Of a stretch of 64,000 nucleotides of DNA, positions 1 to 11,519 are shown in pieces (the first letter of the stretch is position 1; every line of letters starts with the position of its first letter). Both the position numbers and the translations under genes were made by a program. The notes beneath the pieces are model-generated. The model had not been told where the DNA came from and ran no database searches. It saw nothing but the letters and a program-made list of their open reading frames with translations. The DNA is taken from NCBI GenBank assembly GCA_029204225.1, contig CM055094.1, positions 25,661,041 to 25,725,040 on the forward strand. The letters run 5' to 3'. Origin of the DNA: Diphasiastrum complanatum (taxonomy: Eukaryota > Streptophyta > Lycopodiopsida > Lycopodiales > Lycopodiaceae).

Positions 1-883
1 AATCCTAGTTCACTCATTATGATGCACTATAGCCTCTTGGTAAAACATGTTCTACCATTCTTAGGAGAGGAGAACATGTTTTTGGGATCTATGCATGTAT
101 GATATGTTTGTGTCATATATGATGATTACTTAAGAGTCAATTACCTTTAGTCTAGGTTGTAAAACTAAATTTTGAACTTTCACTCTTTCTAAATCTAACA
201 AATAATCACACTAAGTCTTGAAACCATTGTGTATTAGAAAGAGAGATTCAAGATTCAGAAGTCATGTCCTAAATGATTGTAATTGCATTGCAAACATATA
301 GTTTGCAACCTAAAATCCAATCACACATTTGTGTTTTCGCTATAACACATACCCAACATGAATTTATCATTTCTTAGAAACCCTAAAACCAATTCTCCAA
401 TTTGATATTATGAGGACTGATGAAACCATTGCTAATGATATGCATAGATATGAGCAACTTGTCATGAAACAATAGTTGAACGTTCATGATTAGCACTTTG
501 AACTTAATGCACTCTATCACTTTCCTTCCTATAAAAAACATGATCAAATGTAGAATAAATACCAGGCGCGACCTTGCATTGACTAATAATTGATATATCG
601 ATTGAGATTTGAATGATGTGCACTCGTGCTTTGCAAACCGATAAATGAGTCTATAAACCGGATTGCTTAAGAATAAGAAACACGCACCGTCCAACAAAAA
701 ATACAAGGTTCAAAATGCATCAAACACATCACAGTAAAGAGACACACCTGCTTTTCCATTTTGAGAAATAGGCTCCGCAGCTACAAGATTTCTCTGCTGT
801 TACTGCTATGATGTGGGCACAATTTGTTGTGATAAATTGAGCATTCATATTACATTCATGAGCGCATTTCTACTGCTAGTAGT

Positions 884-985
884 CAAGACACATATGTAGT
901 AGGAAGTGTCACCCTTGTATGCCAGAGATCAAAACACATGTGTAGCAGGAAGTGTCGCCCTTCTATGCCAGAGATCAAAACACGT
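884..985. repeat. 46-bp tandem repeat, 2.2 copies
   Basis: Units begin at 884, 930 and 976 (the last only about 10 bp). Each full unit reads from CAA(G/A)ACACAT to GCCAGAGAT, with a few substitutions between copies. It probably arose by local duplication; no function is suggested. Confidence 0.8.
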
Positions 986-1445
986 TGCTATTGATTCCAT
1001 AGCAGACTTCTACTGCTAATGAATCGCTGATTTCAGAGATAGTCTACAGTGTATTTTTTCTGCCAATCAGTCGCATTTCTACAGCAGATTTCGCACTTAT
1101 GTGGCAGTAAACATATGCATGTTTTTTGACAGACATCAGTGTGCATCTGCACAGAAATCAATCACACTATTAGTTGGGGAAAAATCACAATTGGCCACCA
1201 ATAAAGTCACTGATATTAGAGGCATTTATTTAACAGCAAATACTCACATGTCTATGGAAAATATACACTGATTCCAGAACCTGCCTGCCTGCAATGCATC
1301 TTTGAGGCCCTCCATCGCTGATTTTTGAGGCACATGATCTCTATTGGTTCTACCTAAAATAATCGTACTTCTGCAACACTAAACCAGACTTCTGTGGCAA
1401 TACTAACTCGCTATTTTTCTTCAAAGAATTCACTCGCACTTCGAC

Positions 1446-1599
1446 GAAAAACAATCGCTAATTGTTACTGCTACGATTTAGGCACAAATTGTTGTGAGAG
1501 ATGGAGAGGGGGAGGATCTTGAGAAAAACAATCGCTAATTGTTACTGCTACGATTTAGGCACAAATTGTTGTGAGAGATGGAGAGGGGGAGGATCTTGA
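1446..1599. repeat. 77-bp perfect tandem duplication
   Basis: Copy 1 is 1446-1522 and copy 2 is 1523-1599, effectively identical, so the duplication is young. A diverged relative of part of the unit (TTACTGCTA followed by GGCACAA and TTGTTGTGA) lies at about 797-835. Confidence 0.9.
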
Positions 1600-2490
1600 G
1601 AGAGGGAACTATAAATCTGAAAATTTGCGTAGACAAAAAGCCATGAATCTGAGAAAAAGTGTTGGCAAAAATTTGAAACACTGATCTATTTGGTGCCACA
1701 AATTAGCTCTAGTCATCCCTGTTAACCATGGTTTGACAATGCATATACATTAATGGTACATCGATTTTCTCATCTCAACCATCTGTCATATTCATTTTCA
1801 ATATTTTTGGGTCTCGTCGAACAGTGATGAGCCGGAAGGGCAGGCCTCATGAACCAATAGCATTTCCACATGTTGCCCGACGAAACAACAATATATTTAA
1901 AAAGTTTTTATTTTATTTATATTTGAAAAATTCTACGTTACGTAGAACCCTGAATCTAAGGTTTCAATTGGTCCACATGGCAACAAAAATAAGAAAAAAA
2001 ATAAAAAAACATCTTTTTCAAAGGCCCTCGTCGGGTTCAAAGTTTCTCTAATCCAAGTACACATGTTTTGTCATGAATAGGCCAAAATTCAATTGTGATG
2101 TAACTCAAGCTAGTTAGGTTACTTACGCATGTCAAGTTTAGGTTTGATGAGTGATGCACCCTATGTGGTGGCAAAGTCAAAGGGTCCAATCATAAGAGAG
2201 AGATGTGTTGGAAGGGTCCAATCAAAAGTGAGGGATGCTGCATCACACATCCAATAGGATTAGAGAGGCTATGTTTAAGGGGTCAATCAAGCATCGATCT
2301 CCACGAGTTTCTATATGTACTTTCATTCCCTTCATTAATGCATAAGAGATCTATGAGTCTTTGAGTCAATTTGGAGATTTGCCAATTTTGCTTGTATTGC
2401 CTTCTCACTCTAACTGAGTCCAAAAGTGGTATATTCTCTCTCTACCTGAGAGGAGGAGCTTGTTGGGGCTTAGTTTATATCATGAAGTCT

Positions 2491-2504
2491 TTCACACGTG
2501 TGAA
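2491..2504. repeat. 14-bp perfect palindrome TTCACACGTGTGAA
   Basis: This perfect palindrome contains a CACGTG core. The same or a near-identical motif recurs at about 3111, 11056, 12076, 18795 and 61352, always inside LTR-like repeat segments, so it is probably part of an LTR regulatory region. Confidence 0.6.
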
Positions 2505-2904
2505 ACACCTTTTGGTAATGAATGAATGCATGTAGAATGGTCTTTTTGCCTTAGAGCTTGTCATTGATCTTGGATTTCAATCAATAGGTGATCTATAGTG
2601 CATGAGCCAAGCTTAGGAGATCAATTTCACACATTAGGGCATTCCCACATGTGTGAATTTTCACAAGTTTTATATCCACCTTGTCACTTGCAAAATACGA
2701 GTCCGAACAGGTTTCCATTGATAGAACTTCACTTTCTAGAATAATCCATAATCATATGTAGAAGATACATATCTCAAGACTCTCTTGGCCAATTTCCAAT
2801 GATAGACCTTTGGATATTGCATGAATTGACTTTGCTTATGCACACAAAAGCTCAAATCAAGCCTAGTGATGGTCAACCAAATCAAGGAGCCAATAAGACA
2901 CCTA

Positions 2905-3265
2905 AAAAGGGTGATGTCCTCAAAGGATTTTGTGAAAGTATTGTACTTTAGGACCGTAAATGGATCTACAAAAGATCCACAAGAGTGATAGAATGCTTGC
3001 TTAACAATCTATCAAAAGACTAGACACAAAAAAAGTTGACTTAGATTGGCAATTTGACAAACAACAAGCAGGAACAATCAAAAGCATTGATCATATATGA
3101 AATCCAATTCCACACGTGTGAACCACAACCTATTGTACGGCCTGTAAAAAGAGAATGAAGGCTGAATCACTTTGGTTTGGATCACAAAATCACAATACAA
3201 ATGTGGAGTAGCCCAAGATTGCCAATGAGCTCCAAAAATAATCTATCTTCTCACTATGGGATGTT
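2905..3265 (+). repeat. Dispersed LTR-like repeat, copy A
   Basis: This segment is the reverse complement, with many substitutions, of 19064-19430. Shared landmarks include a run around GGATCTACAAAAGATC, a CACACGTGTG-type palindrome, GGCCTGTA and the end near TCTCACTATGGGA. A shorter relative is at 46120-46350. The segment has no reading frame. Retroelement origin is inferred from the dispersion and the shared palindrome. Confidence 0.6.
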
Positions 3266-3493
3266 AGCACAAGTATCTTCTGTGTCTCTGTTCACTAATT
3301 CACCAGCTATGTGTGCTCAGATTCTACTTCTTCAATGTTAGCCCTAGAATCTCATTGTCTTTACTAATCTGCTAGTGCTTCTTCTTCCTCTATTTGCAGC
3401 GATTCTGACCTTGTGTGCTGCTATTCTTCTGACAGAGAGTCTGCTAAGCAACGATTATGTCTGGTAACGGGTCTGCTATGTAGTATAGCAGCT

Positions 3494-3567
3494 GTCTCTA
3501 TTAGTATAATGGTAGTGTGTCCCGCCTATCAAAGGCACACCTACGACCTGATTCGATCCTTAATTGG
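3494..3567 (+). pseudogene. tRNA-Asp-like pseudogene or SINE head
   Basis: The sequence has a tRNA-type A box (TAGTATAATGGTAGTG) and a B box (GATTCGATCC) at the usual spacing. The anticodon-arm region CCCGCCTATCAAAGG resembles the plant tRNA-Asp arm with the anticodon first base changed from G to A. The acceptor ends (GTCTCTA and TTAATTG) do not pair, so it cannot fold as a working tRNA. It could be a decayed tRNA gene or the tRNA-derived head of a SINE; no SINE tail was identified. Confidence 0.6.
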
Positions 3568-3767
3568 CAATGGTAGCTCATCTTGGATATAGGATCTGTC
3601 AGGAACTCGTTCTTCTACTTTCTACAATCTAATTTCAGATTGATTCTTGATTGTTTACAGACTGTGGATTATTATTAATCTAATCTATAGAAACATCAGG
3701 GAACTAAAACTACTCCTACTAAAATCACAGAATCAACACAACCTATTTTAAACTGAAATCACAGAAC

Positions 3768-4045
3768 CTACAAAGTGCTTCTTACAACTGTCACTCAACA
3801 ATTGTAAGAAGAACTCCTCAGAGAGCCAAAAACTGGAAAACATCGGAAATCAGTGATCAATCTCCAAGTCCTGCACATCTACCTGATACTAACACAAATG
3901 AGAATTCTACAAAGTGTTGTTACAACTCTCACTCAACAGTTGTAAGAAGAACTCCTCAAGGAGCATATAACTAAGAAGCATCTGAATTGAGTACAAAGAT
4001 GGATCAACTTCCATGTTTTGCACATCTACCTGATACTTATCCCAA
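3768..4045. repeat. About 140-bp imperfect tandem repeat with internal hairpin
   Basis: Two copies start at 3768 and 3907 with CTACAAAGTG, and both run on to CACATCTACCTGATACT. Each contains a short inverted repeat (TTACAACTG or TTACAACTC against CA(A/G)TTGTAA) around a small loop, kept in both copies. Confidence 0.7.
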
Positions 4046-4050
4046 ACCAA

Positions 4051-6400
4051 TCCTTAAGAGAGAATAAACAGCAACAAACACGTTCATACATCAGTACCCA
4101 AACTATATGCATGAAGATGGAGCATGGAAAGAAATGCAAGTAGTAAAATCTTCAATTCAAGGAGCAACAACATTTCAGTACATAATACATGCTATGAAAC
4201 TTGTGGTGGAGGCCTCTATCTATACCCACGAGTTGTAGAACCCAATTGTATCATGATTTGGAGTCCACCTCTTGCAACAGAGTGAATCCCAATCTATAAA
4301 AATTTGAGTTCCACCTCTTACTAGATAATAGGAGGCCTCTTTATTAAAAACATAACTCAAGTTGAGAGAGTCTAAATTACTAGCTCCCACATGGCTTTCC
4401 ATCTTTCGGGAATTACCATGGGGCTCACAGAATATTCATTTAGCCTAGCACCAATAATTCTCGTGCTCTCAGACTCGACTCTCAACTTCATCTCTGTTGG
4501 AAACTCTTTTTGGGTGATGAGACACTGCATTGACACATCAGGGGCATGGCATCAGCTAACAATATCCTCCCCCTATAATGTTGCAGGCTCCACTGCAATG
4601 CCTCAACTTTGACGCTTGATTCTTGGAAAGGCATGGATCAACATTTGCCTATGTAAAACCAAGAACTTATTGGTTGATAACGTCATGCTTCTAGGAAACA
4701 CTTCAAAGTCACAACAGATTATCAGAATAGCTCTACATAACTGAGAGTCTCCTGCTTGTTCTTGTCAGCTTTCTTTTTGTCAATAGACTTCTTGTACTTA
4801 TCTCCTTTCCGATGGCTTCAAATGTGATGAATCTCGTTCTTATGCCCAACGGAATGGGTCCCAGATAAGGCCTAATCACTGGTATAAGCTTGTTCGTATA
4901 GCAGCTCTCGATCATCTGAACATATTGTCCTCTAAAAATTGCCTTTGGATATTTTCTTTGGATTTCTCGAACAATTTCTTTGTAGGTCATGCCAAATAAT
5001 CATGAATTGTCTTGGCACTCTTTGTATTTTCCTTCTACTTCAAGGTGTTTCCTCAGTTCTTCTTCCAGTCGAAGTCCCGGCCTCATTGACACTCTTGTCT
5101 CGACAAGAAGTGGACAACCTTCAATTGGTAGGTCACACAAACCTTGGGTTATCAGTCTTCAAGGAGATTATGAAATGGTGGTAGAAATAGATTGGACAGA
5201 TGGGTTGATGATGGTAGAGAAACACGATGAGGGGCTTGGTGGAAGGTGAAAAAATTGACAATATCATTGCAGCTTCAAATCTTCGTAGTGTCGAGCTTTG
5301 ATCACCAATTACTTGGTATGGAGCTCACTTTATCCTGCAGGTCCACCATTGTCTTCATCTTTTTCTTTGATCCGCTATTTGTTGAGACTTGGCCAAGATC
5401 TTTGTTTGTTTCTCGATCTTTTCTTTTGTATTGGCCTTCTTAGCTAGATCTCTTTGATTCTTTGTCTTTATTTTGTATTATCTTTTCTTGCAGCTTTACC
5501 TGCTTTCTTTTTTATTGACCAACCAATGTAGGTGGTAGTTGGTCTTCACAAGACAATATAAAGATCTTTTAGCTGCCTCAGTAAGACTACCAGGGTTTGA
5601 AAAGAGATGAATGATGAGATGGTGGAATAACAGAAAGATGTAAAGTAAGGTGGTGGTGGTGGTATTCTGATGATGGAAGTTGTGGTAGATGGTGTGGATG
5701 ATATAACAGACATGGAAGTAGATATAGATGTCGTGGCAAGAGAATTGGATGACGATAATGTGGATGGTGTAGATGTAGAAGTGGTTGAAGAAGAAGATTG
5801 ATCTCCCAATGCTTGTACTTCCCCCTCCTTAAGGATGCTCGAAACCTGAGGTTTATGACTGGGGTGCTCCTCTTGGTTGAGTCTTGTTGGATTGCCCGTC
5901 TGTCTTGTTTGTCTTTTTCTTCTTGAGTGGGATCAACTGCAAGTGTATCTTTTGCTTGTGTGGTTGCAGATAGCTCCCTTTCTCCCTCCCTTGAATCTGT
6001 TGCCTATGGTGGTAGTTGGTGTAGAACAATGGATTAGACAGATCTTGATTCTACCAACAAAGTGTGCAGTTTACTTGACAAAGGATGAGAAAGAAACGGA
6101 TGCAAACTCAAAACTTTTCTATTTGTGACCAACTCAAAAAGATTCGCAAAACAGTGTCTTGTGGAAGCTCTTGGCTTTCTTGTTGAAGCACAAAAGATTC
6201 GCGAACAGAATCTTGTCGCAAAATTTTTTGTTTCTTGTTCAAACCTCACATGTCGCGAAACTATCTCGAACAATTTGCGAAATACTCTAGCTTCCTTCTT
6301 CAAGCTCACGAATTGCCATCTGTCGCGAACAATTCGCGAAACACGAAGCTGAGATGAAGAGATAGACTATCGCGAAATATTCGCAAACAAAATTTTTTTT
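4051..6400. other. Intergenic or decayed repeat, no gene assigned
   Basis: Open frames here are short. A minus-strand frame at 4733-4990 (85 codons, basic, starting MTYKEIVREIQRKYPK) looks more protein-like than its neighbours. The minus-strand sequence upstream of it, to about 5160, continues in interrupted frames. I do not recognise the family, and it may be a dead transposon ORF. The frame at 5546-5809 (minus) is a Ser/Thr run coded by simple repeats and is not a credible gene. Confidence 0.4.
6130..6395. repeat. Cluster of TTCGCGAA-type motifs
   Basis: About ten copies of TTCGCGAA, TCGCGAAA or one-base variants lie within 260 bp on either strand (the core is palindromic). The cluster lies directly upstream of the copia LTR/primer-site region and may be part of its LTR or an adjacent repeat. 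Confidence 0.55.
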
Positions 6401-6419
6401 TTTGGCCCTGGAAACAGAG

Positions 6420-6881
6420 CGTCGATTTGAATATTAACCGTCATAAATAGTTAGATTTTTACTGTTACAGAATTAAAAGGCCAAAAGACATGTTCTCTAG
6501 CATATAAATACATGTGCACTACTCGTTGTAACTAACTCTCAGACACACAAGCTGAAGAGATTCACAGACTCACTCAATCAGAGACACAACAACAAAACAA
6601 GACAACAAGAGGTGTATATTGATGAATAAGATTCAGAGTTATAGGAATTCGTTTTTGATCAATAGTTTCTTATTGTCTAAATTGTCTTAAGTTGTCTCAT
6701 ACTTTCGCATACAGTCAAACACATCCACATGCAATTTCCGTGTGCATATTCAATCAGAACAAATATTGTTCTATTAGTACATAGATCAGATAAAATCGTG
6801 ATTGAAGACACTGATATTAATATGATTTATTCAAATTTGTATCGTGTTCTCTGTGAAAAAGTAATTACTATTTTTCTTACA
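6420..6881 (+). repeat. 5' LTR (3' portion) of copia 1
   Basis: This lies immediately upstream of the primer-binding site and ends in CTTACA. It contains a plausible TATA box (CATATAAATA, near 6500) about 380 bp before the primer site, as expected of an LTR promoter. The left boundary is uncertain because no second LTR is available for comparison. Confidence 0.5.
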
Positions 6882-6882
6882 G

Positions 6883-6894
6883 TGGTATCAGAGC
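6883..6894 (+). other. Primer-binding site (initiator Met tRNA)
   Basis: TGGTATCAGAGC complements the 3' end of plant initiator methionine tRNA. It is the usual copia primer site and lies one base after the LTR end. Confidence 0.9.
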
Positions 6895-6996
6895 ATACAA
6901 AATTAAAGTTGGTACAATGTTATCTTCGAATCTCTCTAAGCATTCTTCATACATCCATCAGTAAGCCGCTATTTAGAAGTTATTCAGAATTATAAG

Positions 6997-7990
6997 ATGT
7001 CGTCGATCACCAATATTCAAGCTAAGATCACTACAATCTTGGACGCAGAAGATTCAAATTACTTGATCTGGAAATTAAAGACTTCACTCTTGTTGAAGGG
7101 CGAAGGTCTATGACAATGGGTAGAACCAATTGAGGAAAGGCCAGAAGCTATTCCTGGCAAAAAATTTTGAGAATGGAGTTTAAAAAATGATAAAGGTATA
7201 TCAATTATTGCGTCTTCAATGCATGACAATATGATGCTAGATCTTACATCAATTTCAAACGCAAAGGATTTATGGGAAGAATTGCAAACCAAGAATGAGA
7301 CTCGATCTCGTAATCAGATCATGTTCTTGGAAGACTAATTAACTTATCTACAATGGGACAACAAAGACCTGAACACATTCGTGCGGAAGATTAAAGATCT
7401 ATTTAGTTTCTTGCAAATTTCTGGTGCAGAAAATACAATTTCTAAGGAAAAACAGCTTATTTATTTTCTTTGAGCTCTACCCAGGTCATTCCACATCGAA
7501 CCTTATTGGCAAAAGCTGTGACAATGACACTTCAAAAGGCAATAGATGGAGTGAAGGAAGAAGTAGAAGCTCATGAACACTATGACGACAATGGTGATTC
7601 AGAAAGTGCTCTATTTACTCAGAAGAATAAATCTTCTAGGAAGTCTAAGTTTAAGAGGGAGTCATCTAAGAAGAATGAGTCTAAGACAAATGAACAACAA
7701 TCTGGAAAACAACAGAAGAAGAATTCTGGTGATAAGAAGATCTGCAACAAATGCAGAAAATCAGGTTACACAGAAGAAAAGTGCTGGCTAAATCCAGAGA
7801 TTGAATGCATTCATTGTCATAAATGGGGTCATGCAGCAGTAGACTATTACCCAAATTCCAAAAACAAAAAGAAACAAAATCGAAGCGAACCTTCATATTC
7901 AAACTATGTCGAAGACAAAGCAGAATGCTCCAGAGTAGCAGAAGAGAAGACAACAAGGAATTCAGCAGCTTATGTTAGTACTGATCTATG
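6997..7990 (+). pseudogene. copia 1 gag, zinc-knuckle nucleocapsid
   Basis: The start is the ATG at 6997 (MSSITNIQ...), about 100 bp after the primer site. The N-terminal part has the copia Gag pattern (a YLIWKLK motif and a DLWEELQ segment) but is broken by in-frame stops near 7111, 7168, 7336 and 7471. The open C-terminal part (7470-7991) is Lys/Ser-rich and carries two CCHC-type knuckles around 7741-7850. The first reads CNKC...C with its His replaced by Tyr. The second reads CIHC...H with its last Cys replaced by Tyr. Gag packages retrotransposon RNA in virus-like particles; this copy cannot work. Confidence 0.85.
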
Positions 7991-8009
7991 ATGTTCATAT
8001 AATTCAATT

Positions 8010-9600
8010 TGAGAATTAGTACTTGATTTGGGAGCCACCTCACATTTTGTTTTCTCAAAACAAATTTTGTTTGAGTACAAAAAGACGAACGATTCGAGAT
8101 TCATTATACTTGGAGATGGTTCTAAACACGTGGTTGATGGAACTGGTGTATTATGTCTAGACACAAATCAGGGAGACAAAAAATTGGAGGAAGTTCTCTA
8201 TGTCCCTACTCTTGATAAAGATCTTCTATCTGTAGCTAAGATAGTTGATGTAGACATGTCAGTAACCTTCACAAAGAACTCTTGTAAACTGTTCGAGGAA
8301 GATTCTGATAACCTGATTGCTTAAGGCAACAGAGAAGGAGATTTGTATCATCTGAACATTCGAACAAGAATCGAACAAGTTAATCAAACTCAGGAATCAA
8401 CAGATGTACTGTGGCACAAAAGGCTATGTCATATGAACATGGAAGCCTTGTACCAAGCCAATAAACAAAATTCTAGGAGTCGAAATCAAAAGTAGAGATA
8501 TTCGAACTACCTGCAAATCCTGTCTTAAAGGCAAGATGACTAGAACACCTTTCAGTAAGGATGTTTATAAAGCAACTAAGGTACTTGAAATTGTGCATTC
8601 AGATATTTGTGGACCATTCAGAGTATTTTCATTGGGTGATGCAAAGTACTTCATTACGTTTATTGATGAAGTTTGTTGTAGTGTACTTTATTCATACCAA
8701 ATCTGAAGCTTTCGAGAAATTCGTTGAGTATACGAGTTGGGCTGAGAAGCAAACAGGCAATAAACTGAAGAAAATTTGCACAGATCATGGAGGTGAGTAT
8801 ATTTCCACAAATTCAAAGCTTACTGTACTGATCGAGGTACTATGCACACAAAGACTGCATCTTACACATCTTAGCACAATGGAATAGCTGAACGAAGGAA
8901 TCGTACACTAATGGAAGCTGCAAGGTGTGTGATGGCTCATGCGAAAGCACCAAAAAAGTTGTGGGCAGAAGCAGTGGCTACATCAAATTATCTTCAGAAT
9001 CGTATTCTGAAATCTCGAACACCGGATAAAACTCCTCATGAGATATGGTGGAAGTCGAAGCCAAATCTTGCACATGTTCGAATATTTGGATGCGCAGTGT
9101 ATATGCACATACCAGATAAGCTGAGAAAGAAACTCGATGAAAAAACAAAACAAGGTTTTCTGGTAGGATTCAAATTACATTCGTCATATTATCGTCTTTA
9201 TGTACCCAGAACTAGCAAGATAAAAATTGTTCGAGATGTTAAATTTGATGAGACAAAATACATAGCAGTCAGTGATCTAGTCGGCTATGAAACTCTCAAA
9301 AATTATTATGAGCTACCAACAACAATAGAAGAAAAACAAGCAAAAGATGAAAGAGAGTTACCAGATCCAGAGGGAGGTCAAGATCGAATACCTGACAGAC
9401 TCGAGTTGCCAGCTCAAATTCCAGTAGAAAAGTTCGAATCAGAATCGAACTCAAAACCTACAGAATCGAACTCGCAACCACCTGTGAGAAGATCAGACAG
9501 ACAACGTAGACCACCAGAAAGGTATGATCATGATGTTTTTAATACGGCCATCAAATTTTGTGGATCTCTGACGAACCTCAAACATTCGAGGAAGCTGTAG
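8010..9600 (+). pseudogene. copia 1 protease and integrase region
   Basis: The aspartic-protease active-site stretch LDLGATSHF lies at about 8019 (usual form D-S/T-G, here DLG). The pre-integrase zinc-finger region follows at about 8410 (LWHKRLCHMN). The integrase core shows DICGPF near 8600 and DHGGEY near 8785. The frame at 8911-9600 (229 aa) is intact and covers the integrase C-terminal part (LWAEAV, IFGCAVY), followed by the acidic linker ending in RRSDRQRRPPERY. Stops and frameshifts near 8323, 8480 and 8886 separate the pieces. Confidence 0.85.
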
Positions 9601-10572
9601 ATGGATCAAATAAATATCACTAGATTCAGGCAATGGAGGACGAAATGTCATCCATGTACAAGAACAATGTACGGACACTTGCACCTTTATTTGATGGCAG
9701 AAAATCAGTCAAGTGCAAGCGGATCTATAAGATCAAAACAGGTCCTGATAGAGAAAACATCATATACAAGGCAAGATTGGTTGCTTAAGGTTTTTCACAG
9801 AAGTATGGGATCGACTACACTGATACTTTCTCACTGGTAGTCAAACATACATCAATTCGCTTGTTTCTTGCGTATGCAGTGGCTTATGATTTGAAAATCC
9901 ATATTGTGGATGAGAAAACTGCTTTTCTGCATGCAGAATTAGAAGAAGACTTATTCATGGACCAACCACTTGGTTTTGTAAGCCAAAAATATGCAGAACG
10001 GATGTCACATGAATAAAAATATTTATGGTCTCAAACAGGCAATGAGACAATGGTATAGAAAGAAGGACGAAGCACTACGTTCCTTAGGCTTCAAATCTCT
10101 ATTTGCTGAATCAAATGTCTATATCAAGTATGTCCAAAATAAAATAATCATTTTAGCTGTTTATGTTGATGACACACTTATCTTCTCAAGAAGAGATAAG
10201 TTAATTTCAGATGTCAAAAGAGACATTTCTGAAATATTTGAGATTGCTGACCTAGGAGAAGCTAAAATCTATCTAGGCTTGCAAATCATGAGAGACTTTG
10301 AAGGTGGTAAGTTATATTTTCACCAACAAAAGTACACTCAAAAGATCATTGAAGACTTCAACATGATCGAATGCAGAGGTATGCATACTCCCATGATATC
10401 TGGAACAATACTGAGCAAGGCAGATTGTCCGCAGACTCTCAAGGAAGAAGAACGAATGGCCAAAACACCTTATCGTAGGTTGATTGGATCATTGTTATAT
10501 CTAGCAGACAACACTAGACCTGATATAGCATTTGCAGTATACAGGCTGAGCCAATATAAGCAGAACCCATGA
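9600..10572 (+). pseudogene. copia 1 reverse transcriptase
   Basis: The first part (9690-9985) is recognisable in shifted frames: the motif around YKARLVA with a stop, the segment SIRLFLAYAVAYDL, then KTAFLHAELEEDLFMDQP. The frame at 9991-10572 is open and carries NIYGLKQAMRQW and the catalytic YVDD motif (YVDDTLIFS, about 10159). It continues through EIADLGEAKIYLGLQI to the end of the domain. The enzyme copies element RNA into DNA. Confidence 0.9.
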
Positions 10573-11045
10573 TCAATACATTGGAAGTTTGCAAAGAGAG
10601 TACTACAATATCTCCAAGAAATGAAAGACTATGGACTGTGTTATTTGAAGAAAGCTAGATTTCACATCGAACCTTACAGTGACGCAAGCTGGGCATCCAT
10701 GAAGGATGATAGCAAAAGCATTTTAGGAGGTTGTACTCTAGCATCTGGCACAACCATACTCTGGATTAGCAAGAAGAAAACGACAATAGTTCAATCTTCT
10801 TGTTAAGCAAAATATGTAGCAGCAGCCAAGATGGCAAACGAACCGATCTGGATTAAACAAATATTGGAAGGATTTGATGAATCTATTTTTGAACCTTATG
10901 TCTTGTTAATGGACAACACTTCAGCAATCTATCTTACGAAAGATCATGTATTTCACTCAAAAACGAAGCACATAGCTATCAAGTATCATGTGATTTGAGA
11001 CTTAGTCGAGAAGAAGATATTGAAGACAGTCTTCATACCCAGCAG
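10573..11045 (+). pseudogene. copia 1 RNase H, truncated
   Basis: The copia RNase H pattern YSDASWASMKDDSKSILGG is at 10675-10735. It is followed by KTTIVQSSC, a stop, then AKYVAAAK and MDNTSAIYL. The HSKTKHI segment precedes the point where similarity ends at about 11045. The last ~20 residues and the 3' LTR are absent. Confidence 0.85.
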
Positions 11046-11510
11046 CAGACTATCCTTCACACGTGTGGAACCTATATCAACCATAAAATCAACATTCTAC
11101 ACATAGAAAAATCAAGATATCAAGAGATAAACCAATGAGATGGACATAGAAACTCAAGAGATGAATTCTCCTTACAAAATGAGAATACAATGATATGTTC
11201 TCCATGCAGGTACTACTATTTATAGCTGCCAATGTTATTTGGCCAATTGCCCTAAACTTTTCCTAAATGGTAATTTCTTGGTAAGTCACCAATAACCTAG
11301 AAATTCTAGTCTAGATGCAACGCATCAAATTTAGCCAACTAGAATATGGTCCAAACTCAACCTCATTCACTTATCTACTTGCCAAAAATAGTAAAACCAC
11401 TAATTAGGCCTTTATTGACAAATATGAAACTATCTCTAACTTGAGATTTCATTTTGCCCTCCAAAATTGCCAAATAAAAAAAACTCAAACTAGTTGACAA
11501 AACTTTTACA
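11046..11510 (-). repeat. LTR-like repeat X, minus-strand copy
   Basis: Read on the minus strand this shares order and motifs with 61020-61480: a TGGCCAAAT segment, a TATA-like CTATAAATAG (plus-strand CTATTTATAG at about 11217), GTGTAGAATG, then a CACACGTGTG palindrome. It abuts the broken end of copia 1. It is best explained as an LTR or solo LTR of an unassigned retroelement. Confidence 0.55.
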
Positions 11511-11519
11511 ACTATTCAC

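Larger units (their letters stand above)
1..2450. other. Intergenic, no gene recognised
   Basis: Low-GC sequence without a convincing coding region. The short open frames at 383-706 (minus) and 1824-2051 (plus) have biased, low-complexity composition and match no family I know. The stretch contains two small tandem repeats, annotated separately, and otherwise nothing I can name. Confidence 0.6.
6420..11045 (+). mobile_element. Ty1/copia retrotransposon 1, decayed
   Basis: Features in order: the 3' part of a 5' LTR, primer-binding site, gag with two zinc knuckles, protease, integrase, reverse transcriptase and RNase H. This is the copia order, with integrase before reverse transcriptase. Many in-frame stops and frameshifts show it is dead. 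The 3' end stops within the last part of RNase H at about 11045, where an unrelated LTR-like repeat begins, so the 3' LTR is missing. The 5' LTR start could not be fixed. Confidence 0.85.

Noticed and set aside
1446-1599. CRISPR-like repeat array
   Set aside because: Two adjacent 77-bp copies without spacers, in a plant nuclear genome, are a tandem duplication.
4391-4612. 73-codon frame starting MAFHLSGITMGL
   Set aside because: No recognisable motif and no splice context. Frames of this length are expected by chance.
5546-5809. Minus-strand Ser/Thr-rich protein
   Set aside because: It is produced by simple GAT/GTG-type repeats and has no domain or family pattern.
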